Source: Halalkalibacter akibai JCM 9157 (GTDB lineage: Bacteria > Bacillota > Bacilli > Bacillales > Bacillaceae_D). Taken from it: 41,964 nucleotides of DNA. The notes under the pieces were generated by a model. The model searched no databases, was not told the origin of the DNA, and saw only the letters and a program-made list of their open reading frames with translations. The stretch covers positions 1-41,964 of the forward strand of contig NZ_BAUV01000038.1 in assembly GCF_000513135.1 (NCBI RefSeq), written 5' to 3'. A program made the translations under genes and the position numbers. This document shows positions 29,033 to 36,404 of this stretch, piece after piece. Position 1 is the first letter of the stretch; the number at the start of each line of letters is the position of its first letter.

Positions 29033-29914
29033 TTAAGATGTTTTTATGTAATGAATTTCTTCTTCTAAACTCGTAGCGAAAGCTCGGTTTGGGTGAAGTT
29101 TATTGACCCATAATGCGTCAGACAATAGCTCAAGACAATAGTCTTTGTTTGAAGCATCTTCTTGAAAAAGAGAACAACTTTTTTGAAAGAGCAAATGACC
29201 TAGAAGATATAATTGTTCTTCCTCTATACAAATTTGAATGGCTTTATTAGCATAAGAAAGCGAATCCTTATAATTTTTTCTATCATAGGCATTTCTACTA
29301 GCATTAAACAATACACGGATAAGCAGCCGTTGATTGGTGAACTTCGGCAATGCTTCAATTTTTGTATAAATAGATTTGTAAATGTGATCAGCTTCTTCAA
29401 ATTGGTTAATTTTACTTAATATAACGGCTTTCGATCCGAGTATGTCGAGTTCAGTTTCCGATGGGTTTTTTTTAGAGGAATCACCTAAACTTAACGCGTA
29501 ATCTAGCAAAGAGATGGCTTTAACACTATCGTGATATAGATGAAAAATACATATCCCTTCTCTCCACAATAAATATTGTTGTAAGTGTGGTTTTCTAAAA
29601 AGAGGATTTTTCTTTTCAAGTCTGACGGCGTACATAACCTCATGATAGTTTTGATTACGAATTAACTTATCAATATTCAGTTTTGCTTCTTGTACATAAT
29701 GAATACCATTTCTCGATAAATCATCAAAAAAGTAATTAATGTCTACTCCGAGTCGGTTTGCAATTTGATTTAGCAAAGGAGCAGTTGGAATAGTAGTATT
29801 GCTCTCTATTTTGCTGATTTGGCCTTGGGTACATATGTCTTTAGAGAGTGCTTTTTGTGAGATATTTAAATGTTCTCTTAAATCTTTAATACGATCACCG
29901 ATTAGATAGTCCAT
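29033..29914 (-). CDS. PlcR-like XRE/TPR regulator (RRNPP family)
   Basis: A 293-residue regulator with an N-terminal Xre-type HTH (about 7-62: IKDLREHLNISQKALSKD, QISKIESNTTIPTAPLLNQI) and a C-terminal array of helical pairs. These look like about five tetratricopeptide repeats (e.g. LDILGSKAVILSKINQFEEA and NYKDSLSYANKAIQI). Length and layout match PlcR (285 aa) of the Bacillus cereus group. Such proteins bind a short re-imported peptide and then activate exoenzyme genes. ATG 29914 has an upstream gggagtg. A peptide gene is divergent at 30078 and the alkaline protease lies downstream. The function in peptide sensing is inferred. Confidence 0.85.
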   Translation of the reverse strand: MDYLIGDRIKDLREHLNISQKALSKDICTQGQISKIESNTTIPTAPLLNQIANRLGVDINYFFDDLSRNGIHYVQEAKLNIDKLIRNQNYHEVMYAVRLEKKNPLFRKPHLQQYLLWREGICIFHLYHDSVKAISLLDYALSLGDSSKKNPSETELDILGSKAVILSKINQFEEADHIYKSIYTKIEALPKFTNQRLLIRVLFNASRNAYDRKNYKDSLSYANKAIQICIEEEQLYLLGHLLFQKSCSLFQEDASNKDYCLELLSDALWVNKLHPNRAFATSLEEEIHYIKTS

Positions 29915-29960
29915 TTTTATTCACTCCCTAAGAAATATTCATATGTTAATGTCAACTCTA

Positions 29961-30005
29961 GTAAAATTAAGTTTTACATAATAATATATTAAATATTAGA
30001 TATTT
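29961..30005. promoter_or_regulatory. Two dyads between the regulator and the peptide gene
   Basis: GTAAAA (29961-29966) / TTTTAC (29972-29977) and AAATAT (29991-29996) / ATATTT (30000-30005) are perfect inverted repeats in the divergent promoter region. TTGAGG (30016-30021) and CATAAT (30046-30051) or TATGTG (30039-30044) are weak promoter parts for the peptide gene, as for an activator-dependent promoter. Confidence 0.45.
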
Positions 30006-30077
30006 CACAGGTTTTTTGAGGAAATCATGATTTTATTTTATGTGGCATAATGATGTTAATAAAGGAGGTGATCTTTA

Positions 30078-30197
30078 ATGAGGAAACTATTCATGACTGG
30101 TATAGCTATTGCCTTTTTAGTTACTGCACCTTTAGCAACATTTGCAATTAGTGATCACTATCCAACAGCGCCACCACCTGATTATGTACACGGATAA
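30078..30197 (+). CDS. Candidate signalling pre-peptide (PapR/NprX-like), 39 aa
   Basis: ATG 30078 follows an excellent aaaggaggtg and encodes 39 residues. The N terminus is basic (MRKLF), followed by a hydrophobic Sec-type segment (about 6-23, ending ATFA), then a short hydrophilic tail ISDHYPTAPPPDYVHG. That is the build of an RRNPP pheromone precursor, exported, trimmed and re-imported. The end PPPDYVHG recalls the NprX signal SKPDIVG (PD-x-V-(x)-G). The gene is divergent from the PlcR-like regulator and ends in a strong terminator 16 bp after the stop, so it is a deliberate monocistronic unit. It was found by eye because it is short; function is inferred. Confidence 0.75.
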   Translation: MRKLFMTGIAIAFLVTAPLATFAISDHYPTAPPPDYVHG

Positions 30198-30212
30198 AAT
30201 AAAAGTAATTTG

Positions 30213-30257
30213 AAGCACGATGATGAGCAGAACCTTACTCAATCATCGTGCTTTTTT
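30213..30257 (+). terminator. Terminator of the peptide gene
   Basis: AAGCACGATGAT (30213-30224) pairs perfectly with ATCATCGTGCTT (30242-30253), followed by T6. It marks the peptide ORF as a discrete transcript. Confidence 0.92.
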
Positions 30258-30419
30258 ACACTATGGTTATTAGGTATTACTATCAACATTCCTTGCGAAA
30301 AGAAACTGTTATTTTTTATTATGGTAGATTTACTTACATACATTTTTAAAAGCAAAAAAGGAAAAGATCGAATATTGGCGAATATTATCAGAAATTAACG
30401 AAAGGAGGTGGGAATTTGA

Positions 30420-31388
30420 GTGATTGTTAAACCCCGAGAGAAACCACTCCGCCTTAAAATCCTTCAAGCTTTACTGAAAAGAACCCCGCTTCACCACCCG
30501 AACTATCACGCAATAAAAAAGCAGTTAGCAAGAGAAACAGCAGGATTTAAAGGTGAACAAGCAGTAAATTATCCACTTAGGTACGTGTCGGATAAACATC
30601 ATCTTATTCTACACGACATCCGGCTCCCGCATCAGAATTACTTCTTTCAAATGGACACACTCATCTTATCATCACAATTTTTTCTCATTTTAGAAATTAA
30701 AAATATGAAGGGAACTTTATTCTTCGACCCAGAGTTTCACCAACTGATTCAAACATATGAAGGACAAAAAGAAGTGTATCAAGACCCATGTGCTCAAGTC
30801 GACCTTCAAGTTTATCAATTTGAACAGTGGCTTAATCAATACGGCTTTATTGATATACCTTTAGTATCATTAGTTATCAGTGCGAATTCTAAAGCGATAC
30901 TTAAGACGAATCCGGGGAATAGTCAAGTTGCTGAAAAGGTAATAAGAGGGGATGCTCTCCCTGTGAAATTTGCACAAATCCAAAAGAGTTTTCAACAAGA
31001 GTCTGTTACAAAAGGAGATTTAAAGAAACTGGTCAATTGTTTGCTGAATAAACATACACCTCAGAATCCTTTGCTTCTCAGTCAATTTAATGTGACTAAA
31101 GATCAGTTGATAAAAGGAGTATTTTGTCCTCATTGTGCTCATGTTCCGATTTCAAGAATTCATGGAAGTTGGTTTTGTTCTAAGTGTCGGTTAAAGAGTG
31201 TGTATGCTCATATTGGCGCGTTAAAGGATTATGCACTTTTAATTAAGTCGGAAATAACGAACAGAGAAGCAAGGGAATTTTTGCAGCTTGAAAATGCGGC
31301 GACTGTCACTAAAATACTAAAATCTCTGCAACTTCCTTATTTTGGTGTGAACAAGGGGAGGGTCCATTCGCTTATGTTTGAAGATTAA
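30420..31388 (+). CDS. NERD domain protein with C-terminal zinc ribbon
   Basis: A 322-residue protein with a nuclease-related domain (NERD). The pattern GEQAVNYPLRYV, FFQMDTLILSSQFFLILEIKNMKG (about 73-97) gives the D-x(n)-E-x-K catalytic set of the restriction-endonuclease-like fold. A four-cysteine zinc ribbon follows (CPHCAHV, SWFCSKCRL, about 239-260), then a helical end. The start is GTG 30420 with aaaggagg. It is monocistronic. NERD proteins are common in Bacillaceae, and whether this one cuts nucleic acid is not known. Confidence 0.85.
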   Translation: MIVKPREKPLRLKILQALLKRTPLHHPNYHAIKKQLARETAGFKGEQAVNYPLRYVSDKHHLILHDIRLPHQNYFFQMDTLILSSQFFLILEIKNMKGTLFFDPEFHQLIQTYEGQKEVYQDPCAQVDLQVYQFEQWLNQYGFIDIPLVSLVISANSKAILKTNPGNSQVAEKVIRGDALPVKFAQIQKSFQQESVTKGDLKKLVNCLLNKHTPQNPLLLSQFNVTKDQLIKGVFCPHCAHVPISRIHGSWFCSKCRLKSVYAHIGALKDYALLIKSEITNREAREFLQLENAATVTKILKSLQLPYFGVNKGRVHSLMFED

Positions 31389-31413
31389 GCACCAGATCCG
31401 TCTGGTGCTTTTT
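31388..31413 (+). terminator. Terminator of the NERD gene
   Basis: AGCACCAGA (31388-31396) and TCTGGTGCT (31401-31409) pair with a 4-nt loop and a T run. The stem begins on the last base of the stop codon. Confidence 0.9.
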
Positions 31414-31480
31414 GTGTTGGCTTGGTAGGGAAGGTGGTGTGGAGTGGGCTGGAGCGGTACGAATTTCGCAGCGGATTGCT

Positions 31481-31595
31481 TATTAGTAGATATATTCGTA
31501 AAATGGTAGATATACAGTTGGCGTTAGTAGATAAAAACAGAAATTAGTAGATAAACGTCAAAATTAGTAGATATATCAGAAATTTAGTAGATAAA
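31481..31595 (+). repeat. Six-copy array of a 20-bp-period repeat (TAGTAGATA core)
   Basis: The core TAGTAGATA starts at 31484, 31525, 31545, 31565 and 31585, with a variant TGGTAGATA at 31504. The steps are 20, 21, 20, 20 and 20 bp. The bases between are A/T-rich and variable (for example aaacgtcaaaat). A hairpin AACCAAC (31599-31605) / GTTGGTT (31615-31621) follows, then the SD of the next gene. It is phased to two helical turns, so it could bind a protein cooperatively or be a genome-wide repeat family. No gene overlaps it. Confidence 0.8.
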
Positions 31596-31648
31596 CCAAA
31601 CCAACATTAGAAAAGTTGGTTAGACTAACAACTAAGGAGGTGCTGTGA

Positions 31649-32995
31649 ATGCGAATTAATAGCGTGAAAGAGGCGGAGGATCTCATTTATCGCTCTTATG
31701 TCAGGGCGATTAAGCACATTACTGAAGTGCGGGATGAAAAAGTAAGGAAGCCAGAATTAACGCGACAACTTTTGGATCAAATTGGTTCTCCTGACTCAGG
31801 GCAGAGGTTTATTCTCGTGACTGGAAGTAAGGGCAAGGGTTCGACCTCACGTTTTATTTCCTCACTCTTAAGTCATCTTGGCTTTAAAGTAGGTCTTTTT
31901 ACATCACCGCATTTAGTCGATTTCAATGAGCGATTTCGAGTGGACGGGAAGGCGATTCCGGATCAAGATTTCATCCGTATTGCAAATGAGATCAAGGATA
32001 CAGTTCTTTCTATAGAAGCTGAACTAGCTGATGCTGAATACCAGGGCCCGGTTGGAATTGCCCTTGCCGTGGCGGTGCGTTATTTTCAAGAGATGCGTAC
32101 AGATATCAATGTCATTGAATGCGGGCGTGGTGGAAAATATGATGACACGAATGTGCTTAAAAATGAGTGGGCTGTGATTACACCCATTATGGAAGAGCAT
32201 GTTTTAAACCTAGGTCCATCACTTGAACAGATCGTAGAGCATAAATTGGGGATTATCAAAGCTGAAACGAAAAAAGTTTATGTGAATAAGCAATCTCAAA
32301 CAGTTGAACAGTTAATGGAAATAAAAATGGAAGCTACTAAAAAATACTTCCGTTATGCTAAAGAATTCTCAATTGACTCAATTAACCTAACAGCTAACGG
32401 AACTAAGTTTGATGTGCAAACAAATAACAATTTTTACAAAGGCTTAACAGTACCCTTGCTAGGGGAATTTCAAGCGCTCAATGCAGGGATTGCTATCAAG
32501 CTAGCGGAGGATGTTCTCGGTAAGCCACTCGATGCTCAAATCGTTCAAGACTGCTTGGCGAATATACAATGGCCAGGGCGATGTGAACTTGTTCAGAGAG
32601 ATCCAATTGTGATTTTAGACGGAGCAATTAATCAAGAAACAGCTGAATATGTTAAAGAGGTTATCGCCATTATTAATCAAGATGTGCAAAGAAATACTAT
32701 CTCGATTGTTAGTGTGCCAGCTAACAAAGATTATGAGGGAGTAATCAAGGTGTTAAGTACAGTATCTGACCAGATCATTGTAACCGTGCCAGATATTAGT
32801 CATTTACCTTTTCCGGAGGACGATTTAGATTTAGCACAGAAGTATAAGGCAAACAGTGTAAAATGCGCGACGCTTGAACAAGCTTTTAGTTATGCAAAAG
32901 AGAAAGCGGGTTTGATTGCAATTGTTGGTACACAAACGTTTATCGGGAATGCGAAGCGTTTATTTGGACATTCGTTGCATGATATCGGGAAATAA
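31649..32995 (+). CDS. FolC-like Mur ligase family protein
   Basis: A 448-residue member of the Mur ligase superfamily closest to folylpolyglutamate synthase (FolC). The P-loop is VTGSKGKGSTSRF (57-69), followed by GLFTSPHLVDFNERFRVDG, ECGRGGKYDDTNV and EEHVLNLGPSLEQIVEHKLGIIK. The C-terminal domain contains VILDGAINQETAEYVKEV. FolC normally reads EVGLGGRxDxTN and DGAHN. The His of DGAHN is Ile here, so the amino-acid or acceptor substrate may differ from folate. ATG 31649 follows aaggaggtg. It is convergent with an ATP-grasp ligase gene. Function left open: a peptide or amide ligase. Confidence 0.78.
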   Translation: MRINSVKEAEDLIYRSYVRAIKHITEVRDEKVRKPELTRQLLDQIGSPDSGQRFILVTGSKGKGSTSRFISSLLSHLGFKVGLFTSPHLVDFNERFRVDGKAIPDQDFIRIANEIKDTVLSIEAELADAEYQGPVGIALAVAVRYFQEMRTDINVIECGRGGKYDDTNVLKNEWAVITPIMEEHVLNLGPSLEQIVEHKLGIIKAETKKVYVNKQSQTVEQLMEIKMEATKKYFRYAKEFSIDSINLTANGTKFDVQTNNNFYKGLTVPLLGEFQALNAGIAIKLAEDVLGKPLDAQIVQDCLANIQWPGRCELVQRDPIVILDGAINQETAEYVKEVIAIINQDVQRNTISIVSVPANKDYEGVIKVLSTVSDQIIVTVPDISHLPFPEDDLDLAQKYKANSVKCATLEQAFSYAKEKAGLIAIVGTQTFIGNAKRLFGHSLHDIGK

Positions 32996-32997
32996 GA

Positions 32998-33021
32998 AGG
33001 CCTCTATTATTTCAGAGGCCT
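32998..33021 (+). terminator. Hairpin between convergent ligase genes
   Basis: AGGCCTCT (32998-33005) and AGAGGCCT (33014-33021) pair perfectly with an 8-nt loop. No long T run, so it is a weak but probably bidirectional terminator. Confidence 0.5.
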
Positions 33022-33027
33022 CGTGAA

Positions 33028-33816
33028 TCACTTCAATCTTTCTAAAATCGCTTCACGGTAAATCGCTGAAACCCGATCTTTCCTTGTCGGATCGTCTTTT
33101 ATATACTCATCTAGCATCACTTGCTCGTTTACTTCTAAGACAAGAAGCCCGGTTGTCGTATCTAAAATATCAACTGAACAAAAATCTAGTTGTAAGGCAT
33201 GGGCCGTTTGAGTGGCCATTTTTGATAAAGTAGGAATGAGACTCGTGGGAACATCTTTAGATCGGCTGCCACCAATTAAGTTATGCTTCCAAGAGTTTAA
33301 TCGCTCTTTCGCCAATAAGAGCTTAACCTCACCCTTTAGAACAATCATTCGATATTCATAGGTAGATGTATAAAAGGGAGAGAGACAAGCGTTTAGTTGT
33401 AGGGAAAACAAATGAGATAACTGAGCTTTTAAATCTTCACTTGTTTCAATTTTAAACACATTTACTCCTTGGGAGCCATTATCTTGTTTCAATACAACCT
33501 TTTCGTTATGTTTTTGAAAAAACTTGGCGGCAAGGTCATACGCATTTCCTTTTGCAAATCTTGATTGATTATTTAGTAAAAAATGATGCTCAACAGCAGG
33601 GACTCCTGCATGGTGCAAGACAGAATAAGTTCCTGATTTACTTTGAGCGAGTTTCATACTAGAGCTATTATTTAATCCAACCTCAACATCGTGCATGATA
33701 AAAGAGTCATTTCCTCTTTGGACACGATATAAATAGTCAGGTGAAATCTCTTTAAACGACACCTGATCGGCTGAAACGGAATGTTGAATCATGGCGAGAT
33801 ATGGCCGAGTAGTCAA
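33028..33816 (-). CDS. RimK/CphA-like ATP-grasp ligase
   Basis: A 262-residue ATP-grasp protein. Lys-rich strand VVLKQDNGSQGVNVFKI (about 107-123) is the ATP-binding loop. YEYRMIVLKGEVKLLLAKER and DFCSVDIL, then VLEVNEQVMLDEY (about 227-239) give the metal-binding Glu/Asn pair. The fold joins carboxylates to amines through acyl-phosphates. Start is TTG 33816 with ggag upstream on the minus strand. It is followed on the other strand by a FolC-like Mur ligase. An ATP-grasp plus a Mur ligase is the domain pair fused in cyanophycin synthetase. Whether these two proteins cooperate is speculation. Confidence 0.75.
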   Translation of the reverse strand: MTTRPYLAMIQHSVSADQVSFKEISPDYLYRVQRGNDSFIMHDVEVGLNNSSSMKLAQSKSGTYSVLHHAGVPAVEHHFLLNNQSRFAKGNAYDLAAKFFQKHNEKVVLKQDNGSQGVNVFKIETSEDLKAQLSHLFSLQLNACLSPFYTSTYEYRMIVLKGEVKLLLAKERLNSWKHNLIGGSRSKDVPTSLIPTLSKMATQTAHALQLDFCSVDILDTTTGLLVLEVNEQVMLDEYIKDDPTRKDRVSAIYREAILERLK

Positions 33817-33832
33817 TGGATCACTCCTTTAA

Positions 33833-34219
33833 TCAGTTTGTTATGATTTCGATGGTTGGGAGATCAGCTGGAGCCCAGTTCAAATCTACTAAAGAGTCAA
33901 CGGACAACCAGCGAAGCTCAGCGTGTTCTTTAGCGATAGGGTCCCTGTCAACAAGGCTACACCAATACGTATGTAGATGAACACGGGCAAAGTCATAGTC
34001 ATACGTTGTTTCGGTAATTTTAGCCTCAATAGAAATGGTGCAAGCTAATTCTTCTTCGATCTCTCTTATTAATGCTTCTTGAAAATCTTCTCCGCTCTCC
34101 ACTTTTCCCCCAGGAAATTCCCAGTAGTCAGCAAGAACCATATGAGAAGCACGCTGCGCACATAAAATTTGGTTGTGTTTATTTTTAATAACAGCACCAA
34201 CGACGGTTACTTCTTTCAT
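33833..34219 (-). CDS. NUDIX hydrolase (MutT-like)
   Basis: A 128-residue NUDIX hydrolase. The NUDIX box GGKVESGEDFQEALIREIEEEL (about 37-58) is complete. The N terminus MKEVTVVGAVIKNKHNQILCAQRA and FPGGK layout match the MutT/8-oxo-dGTP or CTP pyrophosphohydrolase group. ATG 34219 is nine bases after aaggag; the in-frame GTG 34228 abuts the SD. The stop is 16 bp before the ATP-grasp start, so the two are probably co-transcribed. Confidence 0.9.
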   Translation of the reverse strand: MKEVTVVGAVIKNKHNQILCAQRASHMVLADYWEFPGGKVESGEDFQEALIREIEEELACTISIEAKITETTYDYDFARVHLHTYWCSLVDRDPIAKEHAELRWLSVDSLVDLNWAPADLPTIEIITN

Positions 34220-34331
34220 TAAATACACTCCTTTTAAAAAATGAATGGCACTAAACTATCAATCTATTGCGGTAAAATAAGAACTGACATATAATGGGTT
34301 GTTATGATCAATACATGATAGGAGTTGGACC

Positions 34332-36040
34332 ATGTTAGCACGATTTTTCTCATATTATAAACCATATAAGTTTCTATTTATACTAGATTTCTCTTGTGCC
34401 GTGTTAGTGGGCTTACTAGAATTAGCTTTTCCACTCGCTGTTAATCAGGTTATTGACAAATTATTGCCTGTAGGAACTGGAGCGTTATTCTTTGGGCGTG
34501 TGTTGGGTTATTGTTGATCTATATGGTAAATACCGGTTTACATTATGTTGTTACGTATTGGGGGCATATGCTCGGGATCAATATAGAGACAGATATGAGA
34601 CGGAAGTTATTTGAGCACATGCAAAAGCTATCATTTGGTTATTATGATAATCATAAAACAGGACATTCTATCTCGAGGCTTACAAAAGATTTAGAAGAAA
34701 TTGGCGAGGTGGCTCATCACGGGCCAGAGGATGTCTTCGTTGCTGTGATGACGCTAGTTGGATCTTTTATTCTGATGCTAACAATTAACTGGAAACTAGC
34801 GATATTAGCTTTCTTAGTTATTCCGCTTTTAACTTATTTAGCTATTTATTTTAATAAAAAAATGACGATTACCTTTCGAAGAATGTTCAGTGATGTCGCT
34901 GACATTAATGCTCGTGTAGAAGATAGCATTGGTGGAATTCGAGTCGTTCAAGCCTTCGCCAATGAAAAGCACGAACAAAAGCAATTTGCCGTTAATAATG
35001 AAAACTATCGCCATACAAAGCTACGTTCTTATAAAATTATGGCTCAAAACGTCACAGCGAACTACATGCTTATGAGAATCATTACGTTGTTTACGCTTTT
35101 ATTTGGAACGTTCTTTGTTTTGCGAGGAGAGTTAACGAACGGTGAATTTGTCGCCTTTATTCTTTTATCAAATATTTTGCTTGGTCCTATTCAGAAAATT
35201 AATGCGGTCATTGAAAGTTATCCGAAAGGGATTGCTGGTTTTAAACGTTATTGTGAGATTCTTGATACAGTTCCAGATATTAAAGATTCTCCAAATGCCA
35301 AAGAGATTAGCGTAAATGGAGCCATTGAATATAATCAGGTAACGTTCGGTTATGAAGGTCAGGAGAAAGTATTACAAAATATCTCCTTCCACATTCGAAA
35401 AGGTGAAACAATTGCTTTTGTAGGGCCATCTGGTTCAGGGAAAACAACATTGTGTAGCTTGTTGCCAAGATTTTATGAGTTGGAAAAAGGGAGCATCTGC
35501 ATTGATGGTGTTGATATTCGTGACATTAAACTTGAATCATTAAGAAGTCAAATTGGGATTGTCCAACAAGATGTTTTTCTTTTTTCAGGTTCAATTCGAG
35601 AGAATATTGCTTACGGAAAGCTAGATGCAACTGATGATGAAATTATGGAAGCGGCTAGAAGAGCTCAACTTGATGAATTTGTTCAAACACAGCCTTTTGG
35701 TCTTGAAACGGTCATTGGTGAACGAGGCGTTAAGTTATCAGGAGGGCAAAAGCAGCGGTTAGCGATCGCAAGAATGTTCTTGAAAAATCCTCCTATCCTT
35801 ATTTTAGATGAGGCCACTTCTGCATTAGATACCGAAACAGAAGTAGCAATTCAGCAATCGTTAGCGGAACTATCAAAGGGGAGGACGACACTTGTCATTG
35901 CCCATCGCTTGGCGACAATTAAAAATGCCGACCGTATTATGGTGGTGACGAAGGAAGGAATTGCTGAACAAGGTAATCATGAAGAATTAATAGAGGCTGA
36001 AGGGATTTACAGCCGTTTGCACTATGCTCAGTTTGGGTGA
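34332..36040 (+). pseudogene. ABC exporter (permease-ATPase) with an N-terminal frameshift
   Basis: A single-polypeptide ABC exporter of the multidrug/lipid type. ATG 34332 opens a frame (MLARFFSYYKPYKFLFIL) that stops at TGA 34515-34517. A second frame carries everything else and runs to 36040. Reading from 34478 in that frame gives WSVILWACVGLLLIYMVNTG, the expected second TM helix. So one base is missing in 34475-34477 (GGAAC-TGG, expected one more A). The ATPase is complete: Walker A GPSGSGKTT, Q-loop VQQDVFLFSG, signature LSGGQKQR, Walker B ILILDEATSALD, switch His in VIAHRL. An internal TTG at 34511 could still allow a protein lacking the first TM helix and part of the second. Either a real mutation or a sequencing error. 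Confidence 0.85.
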
Positions 36041-36089
36041 AAAAAATCACAATTTCTTTAATATTCTATTCATAAGTCAGGCATATTTC

Positions 36090-36103
36090 GACATAATTAT
36101 GTC
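36090..36103 (+). promoter_or_regulatory. 14-bp palindrome before the small basic protein gene
   Basis: GACATAATTATGTC is a perfect palindrome, 33 bp before the TTG start. It looks like an operator for a metal- or redox-sensing repressor in size and AT-rich centre, but it matches no consensus I can name with confidence. Confidence 0.4.
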
Positions 36104-36135
36104 TCGAATACGGATATTAAAGGAGTGTGCCAACA

Positions 36136-36285
36136 TTGGAAAATGAAAAATCAAGAAGAGAAGCACTCAAAGTTCTAATTAGAAAAAAGAAAAAACAAGA
36201 ACAACGAGATTGGCGTCTGACGATGAAACGATTAAGGAAATTTCAAACAGGTGTGTTGAATCATAAGACGAGTAAGTTTGAATAA
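36136..36285 (+). CDS. Small highly basic protein (49 aa)
   Basis: TTG 36136, ten bases after aaaggag, opens 49 codons: MENEKSRREALKVLIRKKKK, then QEQRDWRLTMKRLRKFQ and TGVLNHKTSKFE. It is very Lys/Arg-rich with helical spacing and no hydrophobic segment. A palindrome lies upstream and a terminator 13 bp downstream, so it looks like a real single-gene transcript. I do not recognise the family. A nucleic-acid-binding or small regulatory protein is possible. Confidence 0.6.
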   Translation: MENEKSRREALKVLIRKKKKQEQRDWRLTMKRLRKFQTGVLNHKTSKFE

Positions 36286-36297
36286 GGAACATGATGT

Positions 36298-36326
36298 GAG
36301 AAGTACCGTATTGGTGCTTCTCTTTT
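36298..36326 (+). terminator. Terminator of the small basic protein gene
   Basis: GAGAAGTACC (36298-36307) and GGTGCTTCTC (36313-36322) pair with one wobble and a T4 run. An additional dyad ATTCTAT (36332-36338) / ATAGAAT (36345-36351) lies before citS. Confidence 0.8.
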
Positions 36327-36404
36327 GTTAGATTCTATAAAATGATAGAATATTCGTGTTCTTGATGCTAACATTACTAGCAATAGTTGAAAAGGAGTAA
36401 ACAG

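Noticed and set aside
30210-30398. 62-codon plus-strand ORF downstream of the peptide gene
   Set aside because: It starts at the terminator stem of the peptide gene and has no ribosome binding site.
31481-31595. CRISPR array interpretation of the 20-bp repeats
   Set aside because: Repeat core is only 9 bp, spacers are about 11 bp and AT-rich, and there are no cas genes.
31481-31595. Plasmid or phage iteron origin
   Set aside because: No replication initiator gene nearby and all neighbours are chromosomal genes; cannot be supported.
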